NCBI GenBank assembly: GCA_016720685.1
Contig: JADKKC010000013.1
Coordinates: forward strand, 44,937-108,936
Source: Zoogloea sp.
GTDB lineage: Bacteria; Pseudomonadota; Gammaproteobacteria; Burkholderiales; Rhodocyclaceae
Reading direction: 5' to 3'
DNA: 64,000 bases
Positions 59,165 through 64,000 of this stretch are shown one piece after another (the stretch's first letter is position 1; each line of letters starts with the position of its first letter). Both the position numbers and the translations under genes were made by a program. The notes beneath the pieces were generated by a model. It was not told the DNA's origin. It searched no databases and saw only the letters and a program-made list of their open reading frames with translations.

Positions 59165-59190
59165 CGGCGCGCCCCGCGCCGCCTGATTTT
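59165..59190 (+). terminator. Hairpin after the USP-hemerythrin gene
   Basis: CGGCGCG (59165-59171), loop CCC, CGCGCCG (59175-59181), followed by CCTGATTTT; a plausible intrinsic terminator 11 bases past the stop. Confidence 0.6.
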
Positions 59191-59392
59191 CCGCAGCGTC
59201 ATACAAAGCCGTTCCGGCCCGATCCGGAAGGCTGCGCTGCGCGGAAATCGTTCACCGGTTTTACGTTTCAAGTGTTGTCCCGCGAGGAGAAAGGCTGTTG
59301 TCAGACTTGCATAAAAATAAGTATGTTTTTTTTTTTATTGTCGGAAAACCATCGCCAGGTTCCGGCACACATACCAAGGAGGAGATTCCCTA

Positions 59393-61024
59393 ATGAAGAA
59401 AAACAAGAGCACACACAAACGGTCGGGACGGCGCTTTGGCGTCGGTGCAGCACGCCTGATCGGCAGCGCAGCGCTGGTCATGTCGGCCATGCCGGCGGCC
59501 GCTTTCGAGGTCGATACCGGCAACCCCGACGTGAAGGTTCGCTGGGACAACACGCTCAAGTACAACGCCGGCTGGCGTGCCGAGGGGCGCGACGACAAGC
59601 TGGGCGACGCATGGATCGGCCAGGCCACCAACCACGGCTGGGACACGGGTGACATGGTCACCAACCGCTTCGACCTGCTGACCGAGTTCGACTTCATTTA
59701 CAAGGAAAGCCACGGCTTCCGGGTGTCGGCCGTAGCCTGGAACGACTTTGCCTACTCCGACCGCGTGCGCGGCAACCCCAAGCTGAGCGGCATGGGCGAG
59801 ACGGCGTATCCGGGCAACAAGTTCACCAAGCACGTGGAGCGTTGGTACAAGGGCTCGGGCGAACTGCTCGACGCCTTCGTGTTCACCAAGCTGAACGTCG
59901 GCAGCGTGCCGGTCAACCTGCGCATCGGCCGCCACAACGTGTATTGGGGCGAATCGCTGTTCACGTTTGCCAACAGCATCGCCTATGGCCAGGGTCCGCT
60001 GGATCTGCGCAAGGCCACGTCCACGCCGGGTATCGAGGCCAAGGAACTGTTCCTGCCGCAAAACCAGATCTCGATGGGCGCCAAGCTCACCGACAACATC
60101 AGCCTGGCCGCCAACTACTACGCCGAGTGGGATCCCCACCGTCTGCCCGAGGGCGGAACCTACCTGGGCGGCGCCGACCTGAGCTTCCTGGGCGGCACCA
60201 ACTACCTGGGCTATCCGGTGGTCGGCGATCTGTCCAGCGGGCCCAACCGCAAACCGGGCAACACCGGCAGCTGGGGCGTGATGACCAAGATCAAGTCCGA
60301 TCTGGTGGGGGGCGATGTCGGCTTCTATTACCGCCGCTTCGACGACCGCTACCCGACCATGGTTGGCGGCCCGAGCTACATGTACAACGCCTACGCCGAA
60401 GACGTGAAGCTCTACGGCGTCAGCCTGTCGCGCCTGGTGGGCTCGGTTTCGGTCGGGGCGGAAATCTCCCGTCGCGAGGGCACGGCGCTGGCCTCCAACG
60501 GCACAGGTCTCGCCAAGGGCAACACCTGGCACGCGCTGGTCAACGCGATCGCCTACTTCGGCAAGACGCCGCTCTACCATTCCGCGCCGCTGACCATGGA
60601 ACTGAACTACGTCCGGCTGGATGAAGTGAGCAAATCCACCGAGGGTTTCTTCAACCATGAAAAGCACGGCTGCACCGCCGGCATCAAGGCGGGCTGTGCC
60701 ACCGACGATGCCTTCGGCCTGAACATCGCCTTCACCCCGACCTGGTTCCAGGTGGTTCCGGGTGTCGACATGACCATGCCGATCAATTACAGCCGCGGCC
60801 TCAAGGGCAACTCCGTCACGCCGATGGGCCCTGGCGAAAACGCCGGCGCGTGGAGCGTCGGCATGGGCCTCGAGGTGATCAACAAGTACATCGTCAACCT
60901 CTCGTACAACGACTACTTCGGCGGCTACGGCGTCACCAACGGCGTCTGGAACGGCACGGCCAACGGCAGCGGCGTGCTGCGCGACCGCGGCTGGGTGTCC
61001 CTGACCCTCAAGACCACTTTCTGA
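59393..61024 (+). CDS. DUF1302 outer-membrane beta-barrel protein, cassette 2
   Basis: A 543-residue paralogue of the protein at 29791. It has a basic N-terminus and a signal (LIGSAALVMSAMPAAA), then FEVDTGNPDVKVRWDNTLKY, nearly the same opening motif as cassette 1 (VRWDNT), the shared YAEWDPHRLPEGGTYLGG segment, and the terminal LTLKTTF. GGAGGAG precedes the ATG at 59393. A long T run lies 60 bases upstream. First gene of the second cassette; outer-membrane barrel by family and C-terminal Phe. Confidence 0.87.
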   Translation: MKKNKSTHKRSGRRFGVGAARLIGSAALVMSAMPAAAFEVDTGNPDVKVRWDNTLKYNAGWRAEGRDDKLGDAWIGQATNHGWDTGDMVTNRFDLLTEFDFIYKESHGFRVSAVAWNDFAYSDRVRGNPKLSGMGETAYPGNKFTKHVERWYKGSGELLDAFVFTKLNVGSVPVNLRIGRHNVYWGESLFTFANSIAYGQGPLDLRKATSTPGIEAKELFLPQNQISMGAKLTDNISLAANYYAEWDPHRLPEGGTYLGGADLSFLGGTNYLGYPVVGDLSSGPNRKPGNTGSWGVMTKIKSDLVGGDVGFYYRRFDDRYPTMVGGPSYMYNAYAEDVKLYGVSLSRLVGSVSVGAEISRREGTALASNGTGLAKGNTWHALVNAIAYFGKTPLYHSAPLTMELNYVRLDEVSKSTEGFFNHEKHGCTAGIKAGCATDDAFGLNIAFTPTWFQVVPGVDMTMPINYSRGLKGNSVTPMGPGENAGAWSVGMGLEVINKYIVNLSYNDYFGGYGVTNGVWNGTANGSGVLRDRGWVSLTLKTTF

Positions 61025-61067
61025 TTCCGCTTCCCCACCCGGAACGACAAGACAAAAGGTTATCGAT

Positions 61068-62456
61068 ATGAACATCCGCGCAAAAGCCCTGACCCTGGCG
61101 ATGATGGCCCTTGGTGCCTCCGGCACTGCCCTGGCCGTGGCCACCCCCGAAGAGATCAAGCAGCTCGGCACCACCCTGACGCCCTGGGGTGCCATCAAGG
61201 CCGGCAACGCCGACGGCAGCATTCCGGCCTACACCGGCGGCATCGAGCCGCCGGCCAGCTACGACGCCAAGAAACCCCAGTTCCGCCCCGACCCCTTCGC
61301 CGCCGAGAAGCCGCTGTTCTCCATCACGGCCGCCAACATGGCCAAGTATGAAGACAAGCTCTCGGCCGGCCAGAAGGAGATGCTCAAGAAGTACCCCAGC
61401 TTCCGCATCGATGTGTATCCGACCCACCGCACGGCCAAGTATCCGAAGTACGTCGCCGACAACACGCTGAAGAATGCCGCCAGCTGCCAGCTGGCCCCCA
61501 ACCTGCTGCAACTGGCCGGCACCTGCTTTGGCGGCGTGCCCTTCCCGGTACCCAAGAACGGCTCGGAGGTGATGTGGAACCGTACCCTCAAGTACGACCA
61601 GTACGCCTACGTGTCGCCGGGCCAGACTTCCACCCTGGTGGACCGCAGCGGCCGTCGCATCGAGACCGGTGCCTTCGCCTACTGGCAGACCTTTCCGCAC
61701 TACGAGCCGACCCGCACCAAGCCCATCGCCGCCGACGAAATGATCGAGTTCGGCCGGGTGGACTGGAGCGGCCCGGCCCGCAAGGCCGGCGAAAAGCTGG
61801 TGCTGCACGATTCGGTCGACATGCAGAACGTCGGCCGCCGCGCCTGGAGCTACCTGCCCGGCCAACGCCGCGTGAAGCTGTCGCCCGACGTGGCCTACGA
61901 CACCCCCAGCCCGGCCGGTGGCGGCGTGGGCACGGTGGACGACACCCAGGTCTTCTACGGCGCCCAGGACCGCTACACCTACAAGCTGGTCGGCAAGAAG
62001 GAGATGTACATCCCGTACAACACCTTCAAGCTTCACGACGAGAAGCAGTGCGGTGTCGACAAGGTGTTCACCCCCAACCACCTCAACCCGGACTGCGTGC
62101 GCTGGGAACTGCACCGCGTGTGGGTGGTGGAGGCGACCCTCAAGCCGGGCATGCGCCACGTCTATCCCAAGCGCACTTTCTATTGGGACGAGGACATCCC
62201 CGCCGTGGGCATGGCCGACAACTACGACGACGCCGGCAAGATCTACCGCTTCACCCAGGGCAACTACTACCCCTTCTACGAAACCACCGGTCATAACACC
62301 CACGAGTTCGTGGTGCATGACCTGACCAACGGCGCCTACGTGCGCCAGGCCTACACGGTGGCGGGTAACGGAATGATGACCGTCACCAAGCCCGCCGATG
62401 CCAAGCCGGTCAACTTCTACGAGTCGGGCACCCTGAGCCAGGAAGGCGTGCGCTAA
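61068..62456 (+). CDS. DUF1329 protein, cassette 2
   Basis: A 462-residue intact DUF1329 protein (LolA/LolB-like fold by family description). Signal peptide MNIRAKALTLAMMALGASGTALAV; then TPEEIKQLGTTLTPWGAIKA, YPTHRTAKYPKYVADNTLKN, and the conserved NPDCVRWELHRVWVVEATLK (about 345). Used here as the reference for repairing the cassette 1 copy. Likely periplasmic, passing a hydrophobic ligand between the RND permease and the barrel, which is inference. Confidence 0.87.
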   Translation: MNIRAKALTLAMMALGASGTALAVATPEEIKQLGTTLTPWGAIKAGNADGSIPAYTGGIEPPASYDAKKPQFRPDPFAAEKPLFSITAANMAKYEDKLSAGQKEMLKKYPSFRIDVYPTHRTAKYPKYVADNTLKNAASCQLAPNLLQLAGTCFGGVPFPVPKNGSEVMWNRTLKYDQYAYVSPGQTSTLVDRSGRRIETGAFAYWQTFPHYEPTRTKPIAADEMIEFGRVDWSGPARKAGEKLVLHDSVDMQNVGRRAWSYLPGQRRVKLSPDVAYDTPSPAGGGVGTVDDTQVFYGAQDRYTYKLVGKKEMYIPYNTFKLHDEKQCGVDKVFTPNHLNPDCVRWELHRVWVVEATLKPGMRHVYPKRTFYWDEDIPAVGMADNYDDAGKIYRFTQGNYYPFYETTGHNTHEFVVHDLTNGAYVRQAYTVAGNGMMTVTKPADAKPVNFYESGTLSQEGVR

Positions 62457-62560
62457 CAGGGGCCGGGCAGCCCCGCGCGGGCTGCCGATTCCGGGAGCCG
62501 TCTCTGTGCCTTTCTTGCGGGGCGGAGAGACGGTTCGACATACGGTTTGGAGGCTGCAGA

Positions 62561-63670
62561 ATGATCGAATCAAATAAATGGCCGCTCCGGCTCGGTGCGC
62601 TGGCCTTGATGGCCGCCGCTTCGCTGGGGCAGGCCGGCGGCTTTGAAGATCCGCTGGACGTGGCGGCACAGAAAAACGTGCTGGCCGCCAAGAGCCCGCT
62701 GATCGGCGTGGCCCGGGCCGGGGCGCGGGTGGTGGCGACCGGGCCGCGGGGCGTCATCGTGTATAGCGACGACGGCGGCAAGAACTGGGTTCAGGGCCAG
62801 GTGCCGGTGCGCACCGACCTGCTGGCGGTGCACTTTCCCTCGCCGCTCAAGGGCTGGGCCGTGGGCCACGGCGGCGTGGTGCTGCACACCGACGACGGCG
62901 GCAAGACCTGGGTACGCCAGATCGACGGCCGCCAGGTGAGCAAGCTGATCCTTGCCCATTACGCCACCGGCGAGGCCGGTCAGAACTACGTGAAGCGGGA
63001 GCAAAGCCTGATCAACGGCGGCGGCACCCAGCCCTTCATGAGCGTGTTTTTCGAAACCGAGCAGCGCGGCTACGTGGTGGGCACCTTCAACCGCATCCTG
63101 CGCACCAACGACGGCGGCAAGACCTGGGAGCCCATCCTGCAGCGGGTCGACAACCCCAAGGAGCTCCACTTCTACGCCATCAGCGCGGGGCCCGACGGCC
63201 TTTACATGGTGGGCGAGGCCGGTTCGGTCTGGAAATACGACAGCGCCGCCGACCAGTTCGTCCAGCGCCCCACGCCCTATGACGGAACCCTGTTCGGCAT
63301 CGTCGTGGGCGACCGGAAGCTCGTGGCCTACGGCATGCGCGGCAGTGTTTTCCTGAGCAAGAACCAGGGCGAGAGCTGGCAGCGGATCGACACGGGCGGC
63401 CATGCCGGGGTTTCCGGCGGCACCCTTCTCGACGACGGCAGCGTGGTCCTGGTCAACCTGGCCGGCACGGTTTTCAAGAGCGTGGAAGGCGCCGAGTCGT
63501 TCAAGAGCTTCCGGGCACCGCAAAGCATGTCGTACTTCGGTGTCACCCCGGCGGACCAGAACCGGCTGGCCTTTGTCGGTGCCGAAGGCATCCGGCTGCG
63601 TGGTCTGGCCGAAGTCCAGGCCGTCGCGGCCCCGATCCGGGGCGCCGCAAGCGGCAACGCCGCCCAATAA
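62561..63670 (+). CDS. YCF48-like beta-propeller protein, cassette 2
   Basis: A 369-residue exported YCF48-like protein: signal MIESNKWPLRLGALALMAAA, and blade motifs GVIVYSDDGGKNWVQGQ, GGVVLHTDDGGKTWVRQI and RILRTNDGGKTWEPILQ. It ends in a low-complexity Ala-rich tail. It is intact, unlike the cassette 1 copy, and lies between DUF1329 and the RND gene. Confidence 0.85.
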   Translation: MIESNKWPLRLGALALMAAASLGQAGGFEDPLDVAAQKNVLAAKSPLIGVARAGARVVATGPRGVIVYSDDGGKNWVQGQVPVRTDLLAVHFPSPLKGWAVGHGGVVLHTDDGGKTWVRQIDGRQVSKLILAHYATGEAGQNYVKREQSLINGGGTQPFMSVFFETEQRGYVVGTFNRILRTNDGGKTWEPILQRVDNPKELHFYAISAGPDGLYMVGEAGSVWKYDSAADQFVQRPTPYDGTLFGIVVGDRKLVAYGMRGSVFLSKNQGESWQRIDTGGHAGVSGGTLLDDGSVVLVNLAGTVFKSVEGAESFKSFRAPQSMSYFGVTPADQNRLAFVGAEGIRLRGLAEVQAVAAPIRGAASGNAAQ

Positions 63671-63686
63671 CGCGGAGCATATAAAA

Positions 63687-64000
63687 ATGGCAGTTTCCCC
63701 CAACGCGCCGGAGATGGCGGTGATCCGCGACCCGAAGGATTTCGACATGAGATCCGGCGGGCTCCTCGAACAGCTCATCTTCAACAACCGCCTGCTGCTG
63801 ATCATTGCCTGCGTGCTGCTGACCGTGTTTTTCGGTTATCACACCAAGGATCTGAAGGTGGGCGCCAGCTACGACAAGATGCTCCCGCAGAGCCACCCCT
63901 ACATCCAGAACTACCTGGAAAACCGGGTCGAGCTGCGGGGTCTCGGCGACTCCGTCCGCATCGTCGTCGCCGCCAGGGACGGTGACATCTTCAACGCCGC
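63687..64000 (+). CDS. RND/MMPL-family transporter, cassette 2 (partial)
   Basis: The first 104 residues of a paralogue of the transporter at 34003, cut by the window edge. MAVIRDPKDFDMRSGGLLEQ and LIFNNRLLLI match its opening; TM1 (about 36-54) is followed by GASYDKMLPQSHPYIQNYLE, the start of the first periplasmic loop. Same position in the cassette as in copy 1, 16 bases past the YCF48 stop. Confidence 0.87.
   Translation, partial: MAVSPNAPEMAVIRDPKDFDMRSGGLLEQLIFNNRLLLIIACVLLTVFFGYHTKDLKVGASYDKMLPQSHPYIQNYLENRVELRGLGDSVRIVVAARDGDIFNA

Noticed and set aside
59390..61222. Minus-strand ORF of 610 codons opposite the second DUF1302 gene
   Set aside because: Shadow frame; the barrel features and RBS are on the plus strand.

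Overview
The window looks like chromosomal DNA from a high-GC betaproteobacterium, most likely of the Azoarcus/Thauera (Rhodocyclales) type. This is inference from gene content: a Pit/DUF47 pair, a MadLM-Mdc malonate decarboxylase operon, proteobacterial GshA, and DUF1302/DUF1329/YCF48/RND cassettes. I ran no database search. I see no insertion sequence, integrase, CRISPR array or rRNA; there is one tRNA-Ser(GCT).

Layout. 1-8.5 kb: Pit phosphate transporter with its DUF47 partner, an HD-GYP protein, a DEAD-box RNA helicase, a GST, a ribbon-helix-helix protein, a DJ-1/PfpI protein, a FAH-family enzyme and QueD. 8.5-13.6 kb: a radical SAM protein, a small XRE regulator, aspartokinase, tRNA-Ser, a DnaQ-like exonuclease and two unknowns. 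13.6-21.8 kb: a complete malonate uptake and decarboxylation operon (madLM-mdcACDEGBH) with a divergent GntR/FCD regulator. 22-25.6 kb: gshA and a hipBA toxin-antitoxin pair with a clear operator. 26-29.4 kb: pyruvate carboxylase.

29.8-45 kb is an accessory catabolic block on the + strand. It opens with a four-gene envelope cassette (DUF1302 barrel, DUF1329 periplasmic protein, YCF48 propeller, RND/MMPL permease). Three SDRs, VOC, ThuA, GST, SRPBCC, Zn-ADH, Cache, SnoaL-like and sugar-isomerase-like genes follow. A second copy of the same four-gene cassette starts at 59.4 kb and runs off the window, preceded by a universal-stress/hemerythrin fusion. The simplest reading is uptake or export plus oxidation of a hydrophobic substrate that I cannot name.

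Between the two cassettes (45.05-57.6 kb) lies a minus-strand, visibly less GC-rich defence island: HTH regulator, SNF2 helicase, DUF2130 protein, SIR2-HerA pair, KTSC protein, membrane protein, small proline-rich protein, Mod, a 53-residue ORF and Res. Nearly every large gene in it is broken. Two lesions are not simple one-base shifts: a junction at about 53.33 kb where DUF2130 loses its C-terminus and SIR2 its N-terminus, and an internal deletion in Res at about 46.61 kb. The island therefore looks like a decaying (or misassembled) composite of a type III R-M locus and a SIR2-HerA locus.

Elsewhere, single-base indels, mostly in short homopolymers, break pit, the FAH gene, one DUF1329, one YCF48, one SDR, ThuA and the SnoaL-like gene. 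This may be sequencing error, so frame claims in those genes should be read with that in mind.
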